A stretch of DNA of 64,000 nt from Norana najaformis (lineage: Eukaryota; Annelida; Clitellata; Crassiclitellata; Hormogastridae), in NCBI GenBank assembly GCA_964023275.1, contig OZ029925.1, positions 5,144,003 through 5,208,002 on the forward strand. Direction: 5' to 3'. The notes under the pieces were generated by a model. It ran no database searches. It was given only the letters and a program-made list of their open reading frames with translations, and was not told the origin of the DNA. This document shows positions 22,700-35,899 of the stretch, piece by piece. How positions within the stretch are numbered: the first letter of the stretch is position 1; each line of letters starts with the position of its first letter. The position numbers and the translations under genes were made by a program.

Positions 22700-25600
22700 A
22701 GGGAGGGAGGGAGGGACGGACGGACGAACGGAGATCAAGAGAGAGAAAGAAGGAGGGTGGGAGGAGGCGAGGAAGGGAGGGAGGGACGGACGGACGGACG
22801 AACGGAGATCAAGAGAGAGAAAGAAGGAGGGTGGGAGAAGGCGAGGAAGGGAGGGAGGGACGGACGGACGGACGGAGATCAAGAGAGAGAAGGAAGGAGG
22901 GTGGGAGGAGGCGAGGAAGGGAGGGAGGGACGGACGGACGGACGAACGGAGATCAAGAGAGAGAAAGAAGGAGGGTGGGAGAAGGCGAGGAAGGGAGGGA
23001 CGGACGGACGGACGGACGGAGATCAAGAGAGAGAAAGAAGGAGGGCGGGAGAAGGCGAGGAAGGGAGGGAGGGACGGACGGACGGACGGAGATCAAGAGA
23101 GAGAAGGAAGGAGGGTGGGAGGAGGCGAGGAAGGGAGGGAGGGACGGACGGACGGACGAACGGAGATCAAGAGAGAGAAAGAAGGAGGGTGGGAGAAGGC
23201 GAGGAAGGGAGGGAGGGACGGACGGACGGACGGAGATCAAGAGAGAGAAGGAAGGAGGGTGGGAGGAGGCGAGGAAGGGAGGGAGGGACGGACGGACGGA
23301 CGAACGGAGATCAAGAGAGAGAAAGAAGGAGGGTGGGAGAAGGCGAGGAAGGGAGGGAGGGACGGACGGACGGACGGAGATCAAGAGAGAGAAAGAAGGA
23401 GGGTGGGAGAAGGCGAGGAAGGGAGGGAGGGAGGGACGGACGGACGGACGGAGATCAAGAGAGAGAAAGAAGGAGGGCGGGAGAAGGCGAGGAAGGGAGG
23501 GAGGGACGGACGGACGGACGGAGATCAAGAGAGAGAAAGAAGGAGGGTGGGAGAAGGCGAGGAAGGGAGGGAGGGAGGGACGGACGGACGGACGGAGAAC
23601 AAGAGAGAGAAAGAAGGAGGGCGGGAGAAGGCGAGGAAGGGAGGGAGGGACGGACGGACGGAGATCAAGAGAGAGAAAGAAGGAGGGCGGGAGAAGGCGA
23701 GGAAGGGAGGGAGGGAGGGACGGACGGACGAACGGAGATCAAGAGAGAGAAAGAAGGAGGGTGGGAGGAGGCGAGGAAGGGAGGGAGGGACGGACGGACG
23801 GACGGAGATCAAGAGAGAGAAAGAAGGAGGGCGGGAGGAGGCGAGGAAGGGAGGGAGGGAGGGACGGACGGACGGAGAACAAGAGAGAGAAAGAAGGAGG
23901 GTGGGAGAAGGCGAGGAAGGGAGGGAGGGACGGACGGACGGACGGAGATCAAGAGAGAGAAGGAAGGAGGGTGGGAGGAGGCGAGGAAGGGAGGGAGGGA
24001 GGGACGGACGGACGGACGGAGATCAAGAGAGAGAAAGAAGGAGGGCGGGAGAAGGCGAGGAAGGGAGGGAGGGAGGGACGGACGGACGGACGGAGATCAA
24101 GAGAGAGAAAGAAGGAGGGTGGGAGAAGGCGAGGAAGGGAGGGAGGGACGGACGGACGGACGGAGATCAAGAGAGAGAAAGAAGGAAGGAGGGTGGGAGA
24201 AGGCGAGGAAGGGAGGGAGGGAGGGACGGACGGACGGACGGAGATCAAGAGAGAGAAAGAAGGAGGGCGGGAGGAGGCGAGGAAGGGAGGGAGGGAGGGA
24301 CGGACGGACGGAGATCAAGAGAGAGAAAGAAGGAGGGTGGGAGGAGGCGAGGAAGGGAGGGAGGGACGGACGGACGGACGGAGATCAAGAGAGAGAAAGA
24401 AAGAGGGTGGGAGGAGGCGAGGAAGGGAGGGAGGGAGGGACGGACGGACGGACGGAGATCAAGAGAGAGAAAGAAGGAGGGTGGGAGGAGGCGAGGAAGG
24501 GAGGGAGGGACGGACGGACAGACGGACGGAGATCAAGAGAGAGAAAGAAGGAGGGTGGGAGGAGGCGAGGAAGGGAGGGAGGGAGGGACGGACGGACGGA
24601 CGGAGATCAAGAGAGAGAAAGAAGGAGGGTGGGAGAAGGCGAGGAAGGGAGGGAGGGAGGGACGGACGGACGGACGGAGATCAAGAGAGAGAAAGAAGGA
24701 GGGCGGGAGAAGGCGAGGAAGGGAGGGAGGGAGGGACGGACGGACGGACGGAGATCAAGAGAGAGAAGGAAGGAGGGCGGGAGAAGGCGAGTAAGGGAGG
24801 GACGGACGGACGGACGGAGATCAAGAGAGAGAAAGAAGGAGGGTGGGAGAAGGCGAGGAAGGGAGGGAGGGAGGGACGGACGGACGGACGGAGATCAAGA
24901 GAGAGAAAGAAGGAGGGTGGGAGAAGGCGAGGAAGGGAGGGAGGGAGGGACGGACGGACGGACGGAGATCAAGAGAGAGAAAGAAGGAGGGCGGGAGGAG
25001 GCGAGGAAGGGAGGGAGGGACGGACGGACGGACGAACGGAGATCAAGAGAGAGAAAGAAGGAGGGTGGGAGGAGGCGAGGAAGGGAGGGAGGGAGGGACG
25101 GACGGACGGACGGAGATCAAGAGAGAGAAAGAAGGAGGGTGGGAGAAGGCGAGTAAGGGAGGGAGGGACGGACGGACGGACGAACGGAGATCAAGAGAGA
25201 GAAAGAAGGAGGGTGGGAGGAGGCGAGGAAGGGAGGGAGGGACGGACGGACGGACGGAGATCAAGAGAGAGAAAGAAGGAGGGTGGGAGAAGGCGAGGAA
25301 GGGAGGGAGGGAGGGACGGACGGACGGACGGAGATCAAGAGAGAGAAAGAAGGAGGGCGGGAGAAGGCGAGGAAGGGAGGGAGGGAGGGACGGACGGACG
25401 GACGGAGATCAAGAGAGAGAAGGAAGGAGGGCGGGAGAAGGCGAGGAAGGGAGGGAGGGACGGACGGACGGACGGAGATCAAGAGAGAGAAAGAAGGAGG
25501 GTGGGAGAAGGCGAGGAAGGGAGGGAGGGAGGGACGGACGGACGGACGGAGATCAAGAGAGAGAAAGAAGGAGGGTGGGAGGAGGCGAGGAAGGGAGGGA

Positions 25601-28600
25601 GGGACGGACGGACGGACGGACGGAGATCAAGAGAGAGAAAGAAGGAGGGTGGGAGGAGGCGAGGAAGGGAGGGAGGGAGGGACGGACGGACGGACGGAGA
25701 TCAAGAGAGAGAAAGAAGGAGGGTGGGAGGAGGCGAGGAAGGGAGGGAGGGACGGACGGACGGACGGAGATCAAGAGAGAGAAAGAAGGAGGGTGGGAGA
25801 AGGCGAGGAAGGGAGGGAGGGACGGACGGACGGACGGAGATCAAGAGAGAGAAAGAAGGAGGGTGGGAGAAGGCGAGGAAGGGAGGGAGGGAGGGACGGA
25901 CGGACGAACGGAGATCAAGAGAGAGAAAGAAGGAGGGTGGGAGGAGGCGAGGAAGGGAGGGAGGGACGGACGGACGGACGAACGGAGATCAAGAGAGAGA
26001 AAGAAGGAGGGTGGGAGAAGGCGAGGAAGGGAGGGAGGGACGGACGGACGGACGGAGATCAAGAGAGAGAAGGAAGGAGGGTGGGAGGAGGCGAGGAAGG
26101 GAGGGAGGGACGGACGGACGGACGAACGGAGATCAAGAGAGAGAAAGAAGGAGGGTGGGAGAAGGCGAGGAAGGGAGGGACGGACGGACGGACGGACGGA
26201 GATCAAGAGAGAGAAAGAAGGAGGGCGGGAGAAGGCGAGGAAGGGAGGGAGGGACGGACGGACGGACGGAGATCAAGAGAGAGAAGGAAGGAGGGTGGGA
26301 GGAGGCGAGGAAGGGAGGGAGGGACGGACGGACGGACGAACGGAGATCAAGAGAGAGAAAGAAGGAGGGTGGGAGAAGGCGAGGAAGGGAGGGAGGGACG
26401 GACGGACGGACGGAGATCAAGAGAGAGAAAGAAGGAGGGTGGGAGGAGGCGAGGAAGGGAGGGAGGGACGGACGGACGGACGAACGGAGATCAAGAGAGA
26501 GAAAGAAGGAGGGTGGGAGAAGGCGAGGAAGGGAGGGAGGGACGGACGGACGGACGGAGATCAAGAGAGAGAAAGAAGGAGGGTGGGAGAAGGCGAGGAA
26601 GGGAGGGAGGGAGGGACGGACGGACGGACGGAGATCAAGAGAGAGAAAGAAGGAGGGCGGGAGAAGGCGAGGAAGGGAGGGAGGGACGGACGGACGGACG
26701 GAGATCAAGAGAGAGAAAGAAGGAGGGTGGGAGAAGGCGAGGAAGGGAGGGAGGGAGGGACGGACGGACGGACGGAGAACAAGAGAGAGAAAGAAGGAGG
26801 GCGGGAGAAGGCGAGGAAGGGAGGGAGGGACGGACGGACGGAGATCAAGAGAGAGAAAGAAGGAGGGCGGGAGAAGGCGAGGAAGGGAGGGAGGGAGGGA
26901 CGGACGGACGAACGGAGATCAAGAGAGAGAAAGAAGGAGGGTGGGAGGAGGCGAGGAAGGGAGGGAGGGACGGACGGACGGACGGAGATCAAGAGAGAGA
27001 AAGAAGGAGGGCGGGAGGAGGCGAGGAAGGGAGGGAGGGAGGGACGGACGGACGGAGAACAAGAGAGAGAAAGAAGGAGGGTGGGAGAAGGCGAGGAAGG
27101 GAGGGAGGGACGGACGGACGGACGGAGATCAAGAGAGAGAAGGAAGGAGGGTGGGAGGAGGCGAGGAAGGGAGGGAGGGAGGGACGGACGGACGGACGGA
27201 GATCAAGAGAGAGAAAGAAGGAGGGCGGGAGAAGGCGAGGAAGGGAGGGAGGGAGGGACGGACGGACGGACGGAGATCAAGAGAGAGAAAGAAGGAGGGT
27301 GGGAGAAGGCGAGGAAGGGAGGGAGGGACGGACGGACGGACGGAGATCAAGAGAGAGAAAGAAGGAAGGAGGGTGGGAGAAGGCGAGGAAGGGAGGGAGG
27401 GAGGGACGGACGGACGGACGGAGATCAAGAGAGAGAAAGAAGGAGGGCGGGAGGAGGCGAGGAAGGGAGGGAGGGACGGACGGACGGACGGAGATCAAGA
27501 GAGAGAAAGAAGGAGGGTGGGAGGAGGCGAGGAAGGGAGGGAGGGACGGACGGACGGACGGAGATCAAGAGAGAGAAAGAAGGAGGGTGGGAGGAGGCGA
27601 GGAAGGGAGGGAGGGAGGGACGGACGGACGGACGGAGATCAAGAGAGAGAAAGAAGGAGGGTGGGAGGAGGCGAGGAAGGGAGGGAGGGACGGACGGACA
27701 GACGGACGGAGATCAAGAGAGAGAAAGAAGGAGGGTGGGAGGAGGCGAGGAAGGGAGGGAGGGAGGGACGGACGGACGGACGGAGATCAAGAGAGAGAAA
27801 GAAGGAGGGTGGGAGAAGGCGAGGAAGGGAGGGAGGGAGGGACGGACGGACGGACGGAGATCAAGAGAGAGAAAGAAGGAGGGCGGGAGAAGGCGAGGAA
27901 GGGAGGGAGGGAGGGACGGACGGACGGACGGAGATCAAGAGAGAGAAGGAAGGAGGGCGGGAGAAGGCGAGTAAGGGAGGGACGGACGGACGGACGGAGA
28001 TCAAGAGAGAGAAAGAAGGAGGGTGGGAGAAGGCGAGGAAGGGAGGGAGGGAGGGACGGACGGACGGACGGAGATCAAGAGAGAGAAAGAAGGAGGGTGG
28101 GAGAAGGCGAGGAAGGGAGGGAGGGAGGGACGGACGGACGGACGGAGATCAAGAGAGAGAAAGAAGGAGGGCGGGAGGAGGCGAGGAAGGGAGGGAGGGA
28201 CGGACGGACGGACGAACGGAGATCAAGAGAGAGAAAGAAGGAGGGTGGGAGGAGGCGAGGAAGGGAGGGAGGGAGGGACGGACGGACGGACGGAGATCAA
28301 GAGAGAGAAAGAAGGAGGGTGGGAGAAGGCGAGTAAGGGAGGGAGGGACGGACGGACGGACGAACGGAGATCAAGAGAGAGAAAGAAGGAGGGTGGGAGG
28401 AGGCGAGGAAGGGAGGGAGGGACGGACGGACGGACGGAGATCAAGAGAGAGAAAGAAGGAGGGTGGGAGAAGGCGAGGAAGGGAGGGAGGGAGGGACGGA
28501 CGGACGGACGGAGATCAAGAGAGAGAAAGAAGGAGGGCGGGAGAAGGCGAGGAAGGGAGGGAGGGAGGGACGGACGGACGGACGGAGATCAAGAGAGAGA

Positions 28601-29050
28601 AGGAAGGAGGGCGGGAGAAGGCGAGGAAGGGAGGGAGGGACGGACGGACGGACGGAGATCAAGAGAGAGAAAGAAGGAGGGTGGGAGAAGGCGAGGAAGG
28701 GAGGGAGGGAGGGACGGACGGACGGACGGAGATCAAGAGAGAGAAAGAAGGAGGGTGGGAGGAGGCGAGGAAGGGAGGGAGGGACGGACGGACGGACGGA
28801 CGGAGATCAAGAGAGAGAAAGAAGGAGGGTGGGAGGAGGCGAGGAAGGGAGGGAGGGAGGGACGGACGGACGGACGGAGATCAAGAGAGAGAAAGAAGGA
28901 GGGTGGGAGGAGGCGAGGAAGGGAGGGAGGGACGGACGGACGGACGGAGATCAAGAGAGAGAAAGAAGGAGGGTGGGAGAAGGCGAGGAAGGGAGGGAGG
29001 GACGGACGGACGGACGGAGATCAAGAGAGAGAAAGAAGGAGGGTGGGAGA
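22700..29050 (+). repeat. 3,180-bp higher-order tandem duplication inside the satellite
   Basis: Two neighbouring blocks carry the same rare variants at a constant offset of 3,180 bp. GAGAAC replaces GAGATC at 23,595 and 26,775, and again at 23,875 and 27,055. The GAAGGAAGGAGGG insertion variant occurs at 24,181 and 27,361. GCGAGTAAGGG occurs near 24,786 and 27,966, and near 25,148 and 28,328. A few sites differ between copies (for example AAAGAGGG near 24,410 but AAGGAGGG near 27,590), so the duplication is not a pure assembly copy. Block edges are approximate. Confidence 0.85.
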
Positions 29051-29999
29051 AGGCGAGGAAGGGAGGGAGGGAGGGACGGACGGACGGACGGAGATCAAGA
29101 GAGAGAAAGAAGGAGGGTGGGAGAAGGCGAGGAAGGGAGGGAGGGAGGGACGGACGGACGGACGGAGATCAAGAGAGAGAAAGAAGGAGGGCGGGAGAAG
29201 GCGAGGAAGGGAGGGAGGGACGGACGGACGGACGGAGATCAAGAGAGAGAAAGAAGGAGGGTGGGAGAAGGCGAGGAAGGGAGGGAGGGAGGGACGGACG
29301 GACGGACGGAGATCAAGAGAGAGAAAGAAGGAGGGTGGGAGAAGGCGAGGAAGGGAGGGAGGGAGGGACGGACGGACGGACGGAGATCAAGAGAGAGAAA
29401 GAAGGAGGGCGGGAGGAGGCGAGGAAGGGAGGGAGGGACGGACGGACGGACGGAGATCAAGAGAGAGAAAGAAGGAGGGCGGGAGGAGGCGAGGAAGGGA
29501 GGGAGGGAGGGACGGACGGACGGAGATCAAGAGAGAGAAAGAAGGAGGGTGGGAGGAGGCGAGGAAGGGAGGGAGGGACGGACGGACGGACGGAGATCAA
29601 GAGAGAGAAAGAAGGAGGGTGGGAGGAGGCGAGGAAGGGAGGGAGGGAGGGACGGACGGACGGACGGAGATCAAGAGAGAGAAAGAAGGAGGGTGGGAGG
29701 AGGCGAGGAAGGGAGGGAGGGACGGACGGACAGACGGACGGAGATCAAGAGAGAGAAAGAAGGAGGGTGGGAGGAGGCGAGGAAGGGAGGGAGGGAGGGA
29801 CGGACGGACGGACGGAGATCAAGAGAGAGAAAGAAGGAGGGTGGGAGAAGGCGAGGAAGGGAGGGAGGGAGGGACGGACGGACGGACGGAGATCAAGAGA
29901 GAGAAAGAAGGAGGGCGGGAGAAGGCGAGGAAGGGAGGGAGGGAGGGACGGACGGACGGACGGAGATCAAGAGAGAGAAGGAAGGAGGGCGGGAGAAGG

Positions 30000-31790
30000 C
30001 GAGTAAGGGAGGGAGGGACGGACGGACGGACGGAGATCAAGAGAGAGAAAGAAGGAGGGTGGGAGAAGGCGAGGAAGGGAGGGAGGGACGGACGGACGGA
30101 CGGACGGAGATCAAGAGAGAGAAAGAAGGAGGGTGGGAGGAGGCGAGGAAGGGAGGGAGGGACGGACGGACGGACGGAGATCAAGAGAGAGAAGGAAGGA
30201 GGGTGGGAGGAGGCGAGGAAGGGAGGGAGGGACGGACGGACGGACGAACGGAGATCAAGAGAGAGAAAGGAGGGTGGGAGAAGGCGAGGAAGGGAGGGAG
30301 GGACGGACGGACGGACGGAGATCAAGAGAGAGAAGGAAGGAGGGTGGGAGGAGGCGAGGAAGGGAGGGAGGGACGGACGGACGGACGAACGGAGATCAAG
30401 AGAGAGAAAGAAGGAGGGTGGGAGAAGGCGAGGAAGGGAGGGAGGGACGGACGGACGGACGGAGATCAAGAGAGAGAAGGAAGGAGGGTGGGAGGAGGCG
30501 AGGAAGGGAGGGAGGGACGGACGGACGGACGAACGGAGATCAAGAGAGAGAAAGAAGGAGGGTGGGAGAAGGCGAGGAAGGGAGGGAGGGACGGACGGAC
30601 GGACGGAGATCAAGAGAGAGAAGGAAGGAGGGTGGGAGGAGGCGAGGAAGGGAGGGAGGGACGGACGGACGGACGAACGGAGATCAAGAGAGAGAAAGAA
30701 GGAGGGTGGGAGAAGGCGAGGAAGGGAGGGAGGGACGGACGGACGGACGGAGATCAAGAGAGAGAAGGAAGGAGGGTGGGAGGAGGCGAGGAAGGGAGGG
30801 AGGGACGGACGGACGGACGGAGATCAAGAGAGAGAAAGAAGGAGGGTGGGAGAAGGCGAGGAAGGGAGGGAGGGACGGACGGACGGACGGAGATCAAGAG
30901 AGAGAAGGAAGGAGGGCGGGAGAAGGCGAGTAAGGGAGGGAGGGACGGACGGACGGACGGAGATCAAGAGAGAGAAAGAAGGAGGGTGGGAGAAGGCGAG
31001 GAAGGGAGGGAGGGACGGACGGACGGACGGACGGAGATCAAGAGAGAGAAAGAAGGAGGGTGGGAGGAGGCGAGGAAGGGAGGGAGGGACGGACGGACGG
31101 ACGGAGATCAAGAGAGAGAAGGAAGGAGGGTGGGAGGAGGCGAGGAAGGGAGGGAGGGACGGACGGACGGACGAACGGAGATCAAGAGAGAGAAAGGAGG
31201 GTGGGAGAAGGCGAGGAAGGGAGGGAGGGACGGACGGACGGACGGAGATCAAGAGAGAGAAGGAAGGAGGGTGGGAGGAGGCGAGGAAGGGAGGGAGGGA
31301 CGGACGGACGGACGAACGGAGATCAAGAGAGAGAAAGAAGGAGGGTGGGAGAAGGCGAGGAAGGGAGGGAGGGACGGACGGACGGACGGAGATCAAGAGA
31401 GAGAAGGAAGGAGGGTGGGAGGAGGCGAGGAAGGGAGGGAGGGACGGACGGACGGACGAACGGAGATCAAGAGAGAGAAAGAAGGAGGGTGGGAGAAGGC
31501 GAGGAAGGGAGGGAGGGACGGACGGACGGACGGAGATCAAGAGAGAGAAGGAAGGAGGGTGGGAGGAGGCGAGGAAGGGAGGGAGGGACGGACGGACGGA
31601 CGAACGGAGATCAAGAGAGAGAAAGAAGGAGGGTGGGAGAAGGCGAGGAAGGGAGGGAGGGACGGACGGACGGACGGAGATCAAGAGAGAGAAGGAAGGA
31701 GGGTGGGAGGAGGCGAGGAAGGGAGGGAGGGACGGACGGACGGACGGAGATCAAGAGAGAGAAAGAAGGAGGGTGGGAGAAGGCGAGGAA
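30000..31790 (+). repeat. 927-bp higher-order tandem duplication inside the satellite
   Basis: GCGAGTAAGGG near 29,999 recurs near 30,926, and a 4-bp deletion variant (GAGAAAGGAGGGTGGG) near 30,262 recurs near 31,189. Both pairs are 927 bp apart. Within each copy, units alternate regularly between GAAGGAAGG/GAGGAGG and GAAAGAAGG/GAGAAGG types, with GGACGAACGG in every second unit, so a dimer of about 144 bp is the local repeating module. Confidence 0.8.
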
Positions 31791-32840
31791 GGGAGGGAGG
31801 GACGGACGGACGGACGGAGATCAAGAGAGAGAAAGAAGGAGGGTGGGAGAAGGCGAGGAAGGGAGGGAGGGACGGACGGACGGACGGACGGAGATCAAGA
31901 GAGAGAAAGAAGGAGGGTGGGAGAAGGCGAGGAAGGGAGGGAGGGACGGACGGACGGACGGAGATCAAGAGAGAGAAAGAAGGAGGGTGGGAGAAGGCGA
32001 GGAAGGGAGGGAGGGAGGGACGGACGGACGGACGGAGATCAAGAGAGAGAAAGAAGGAGGGTGGGAGAAGGCGAGGAAGGGAGGGAGGGAGGGACGGACG
32101 GACGGACGGAGATCAAGAGAGAGAAAGAAGGAGGGCGGGAGGAGGCGAGGAAGGGAGGGAGGGACGGACGGACGGACGGAGATCAAGAGAGAGAAAGAAG
32201 GAGGGTGGGAGAAGGCGAGGAAGGGAGGGAGGGACGGACGGACGGACGGAGATCAAGAGAGAGAAGGAAGGAGGGTGGGAGGAGGCGAGGAAGGGAGGGA
32301 GGGACGGACGGACGGACGGACGGAGATCAAGAGAGAGAAAGAAGGAGGGCGGGAGAAGGCGAGGAAGGGAGGGAGGGAGGGACGGACGGACGGACGGAGA
32401 TCAAGAGAGAGAAAGAAGGAGGGTGGGAGAAGGCGAGGAAGGGAGGGAGGGACGGACGGACGGACGGAGATCAAGAGAGAGAAAGAAGGAAGGAGGGTGG
32501 GAGAAGGCGAGGAAGGGTGGGAGGGAGGGACGGACGGACGGACGGAGATCAAGAGAGAGAAAGAAGGAGGGCGGGAGGAGGCGAGGAAGGGAGGGAGGGA
32601 GGGACGGACGGACGAACGGAGATCAAGAGAGAGAAAGAAGGAGGGTGGGAGGAGGCGAGGAAGGGAGGGAGGGAGGGACGGACGGACGGACGGAGATCAA
32701 GAGAGAGAAAGAAGGAGGGTGGGAGAAGGCGAGGAAGGGAGGGAGGGACGGACGGACGGACGAACGGAGATCAAGAGAGAGAAAGAAGGAGGGTGGGAGG
32801 AGGCGAGGAAGGGAGGGAGGGACGGACGGACGGACGGAGA

Positions 32841-35814
32841 TCAAGAGAGAGAAAGAAGGAGGGTGGGAGAAGGCGAGGAAGGGAGGGAGGGAGGGACGGA
32901 CGGACGGACGGAGATCAAGAGAGAGAAAGAAGGAGGGCGGGAGAAGGCGAGGAAGGGAGGGAGGGAGGGACGGACGGACGGACGGAGATCAAGAGAGAGA
33001 AGGAAGGAGGGCGGGAGAAGGCGAGGAAGGGAGGGAGGGACGGACGGACGGACGGAGATCAAGAGAGAGAAAGAAGGAGGGTGGGAGAAGGCGAGGAAGG
33101 GAAGGAGGGAGGGACGGACGGACGGACGGAGATCAAGAGAGAGAAAGAAGGAGGGTGGGAGGAGGCGAGGAAGGGAGGGAGGGACGGACGGACGGACGGA
33201 CGGAGATCAAGAGAGAGAAGGAAGGAGGGCGGGAGAAGGCGAGGAAGGGAGGGAGGGACGGACGGACGGACGGAGATCAAGAGAGAGAAAGAAGGAGGGT
33301 GGGAGAAGGCGAGGAAGGGAGGGAGGGAGGGACGGACGGACGGACGGAGATCAAGAGAGAGAAAGAAGGAGGGTGGGAGGAGGCGAGGAAGGGAGGGAGG
33401 GACGGACGGACGGACGGACGGAGATCAAGAGAGAGAAAGAAGGAGGGTGGGAGGAGGCGAGGAAGGGAGGGAGGGAGGGACGGACGGACGGACGGAGATC
33501 AAGAGAGAGAAAGAAGGAGGGTGGGAGGAGGCGAGGAAGGGAGGGAGGGACGGACGGACGGACGGAGATCAAGAGAGAGAAAGAAGGAGGGTGGGAGAAG
33601 GCGAGGAAGGGAGGGAGGGACGGACGGACGGACGGAGATCAAGAGAGAGAAAGAAGGAGGGTGGGAGAAGGCGAGGAAGGGAGGGAGGGAGGGACGGACG
33701 GACGGACGGAGATCAAGAGAGAGAAAGAAGGAGGGTGGGAGAAGGCGAGGAAGGGAGGGAGGGAGGGACGGACGGACGGACGGAGATCAAGAGAGAGAAA
33801 GAAGGAGGGCGGGAGGAGGCGAGGAAGGGAGGGAGGGACGGACGGACGGACGGAGATCAAGAGAGAGAAAGAAGGAGGGTGGGAGAAGGCGAGGAAGGGA
33901 GGGAGGGACGGACGGACGGACGGAGATCAAGAGAGAGAAGGAAGGAGGGTGGGAGGAGGCGAGGAAGGGAGGGAGGGACGGACGGACGGACGGACGGAGA
34001 TCAAGAGAGAGAAAGAAGGAGGGCGGGAGAAGGCGAGGAAGGGAGGGAGGGAGGGACGGACGGACGGACGGAGATCAAGAGAGAGAAAGAAGGAGGGTGG
34101 GAGAAGGCGAGGAAGGGAGGGAGGGACGGACGGACGGACGGAGATCAAGAGAGAGAAAGAAGGAAGGAGGGTGGGAGAAGGCGAGGAAGGGAGGGAGGGA
34201 GGGACGGACGGACGGACGGAGATCAAGAGAGAGAAAGAAGGAGGGCGGGAGGAGGCGAGGAAGGGAGGGAGGGAGGGACGGACGGACGGAGATCAAGAGA
34301 GAGAAAGAAGGAGGGTGGGAGAAGGCGAGGAAGGGAGGGAGGGAGGGACGGACGGACGGACGGAGATCAAGAGAGAGAAAGAAGGAGGGCGGGAGAAGGC
34401 GAGGAAGGGAGGGAGGGAGGGACGGACGGACGGACGGAGATCAAGAGAGAGAAGGAAGGAGGGCGGGAGAAGGCGAGTAAGGGAGGGAGGGACGGACGGA
34501 CGGACGGAGATCAAGAGAGAGAAAGAAGGAGGGTGGGAGAAGGCGAGGAAGGGAGGGAGGGACGGACGGACGGACGGAGATCAAGAGAGAGAAAGAAGGA
34601 GGGTGGGAGGAGGCGAGGAAGGGAGGGAGGGACGGACGGACGGACGGAGATCAAGAGAGAGAAAGAAGGAGGGTGGGAGAAGGCGAGGAAGGGAGGGAGG
34701 GACGGACGGACGGACGAACGGAGATCAAGAGAGAGAAAGAAGGAGGGTGGGAGGAGGCGAGGAAGGGAGGGAGGGACGGACGGACGGACGGAGATCAAGA
34801 GAGAGAAAGAAGGAGGGTGGGAGAAGGCGAGGAAGGGAGGGAGGGAGGGACGGACGGACGGACGGAGATCAAGAGAGAGAAAGAAGGAGGGCGGGAGAAG
34901 GCGAGGAAGGGAGGGAGGGAGGGACGGACGGACGGACGGAGATCAAGAGAGAGAAGGAAGGAGGGCGGGAGAAGGCGAGGAAGGGAGGGAGGGACGGACG
35001 GACGGACGGAGATCAAGAGAGAGAAAGAAGGAGGGTGGGAGAAGGCGAGGAAGGGAAGGAGGGAGGGACGGACGGACGGACGGAGATCAAGAGAGAGAAA
35101 GAAGGAGGGTGGGAGGAGGCGAGGAAGGGAGGGAGGGACGGACGGACGGACGGACGGAGATCAAGAGAGAGAAGGAAGGAGGGCGGGAGAAGGCGAGGAA
35201 GGGAGGGAGGGACGGACGGACGGACGGAGATCAAGAGAGAGAAAGAAGGAGGGTGGGAGAAGGCGAGGAAGGGAGGGAGGGAGGGACGGACGGACGGACG
35301 GAGATCAAGAGAGAGAAAGAAGGAGGGTGGGAGGAGGCGAGGAAGGGAGGGAGGGACGGACGGACGGACGGACGGAGATCAAGAGAGAGAAAGAAGGAGG
35401 GTGGGAGGAGGCGAGGAAGGGAGGGAGGGAGGGACGGACGGACGGACGGAGATCAAGAGAGAGAAAGAAGGAGGGTGGGAGGAGGCGAGGAAGGGAGGGA
35501 GGGACGGACGGACGGACGGAGATCAAGAGAGAGAAAGAAGGAGGGTGGGAGAAGGCGAGGAAGGGAGGGAGGGACGGACGGACGGACGGAGATCAAGAGA
35601 GAGAAAGAAGGAGGGTGGGAGAAGGCGAGGAAGGGAGGGAGGGAGGGACGGACGGACGGACGGAGATCAAGAGAGAGAAAGAAGGAGGGTGGGAGAAGGC
35701 GAGGAAGGGAGGGAGGGAGGGACGGACGGACGGACGGAGATCAAGAGAGAGAAAGAAGGAGGGCGGGAGAAGGCGAGGAAGGGAGGGAGGGAGGGACTGA
35801 CGGACGGAGATCAA
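32841..35814 (+). repeat. 1,954-bp shifted block duplication inside the satellite
   Basis: The run of unit variants from about 32,841 to 33,860 recurs from about 34,795 to 35,814 with a constant shift of 1,954 bp. It includes the uncommon GGGAAGGAGGGAGGG form near 33,100 and 35,054. The inference rests on matching variant order, not on an alignment. Confidence 0.7.
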
Positions 35815-35899
35815 GAGAGAGAAAGAAGGAGGGTGGGAGAAGGCGAGGAAGGGAGGGAGGGAGGGACGGACGGACGGACGGAGATCAAGAGAGAGAAAG

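Noticed and set aside
20383-30006. Open frame of 3,207 codons on the plus strand, and others of 1,000-3,305 codons
   Set aside because: Tandem-repeat translation of a T-poor satellite; all plus frames are open and unit lengths are not multiples of 3, so no frame is conserved.
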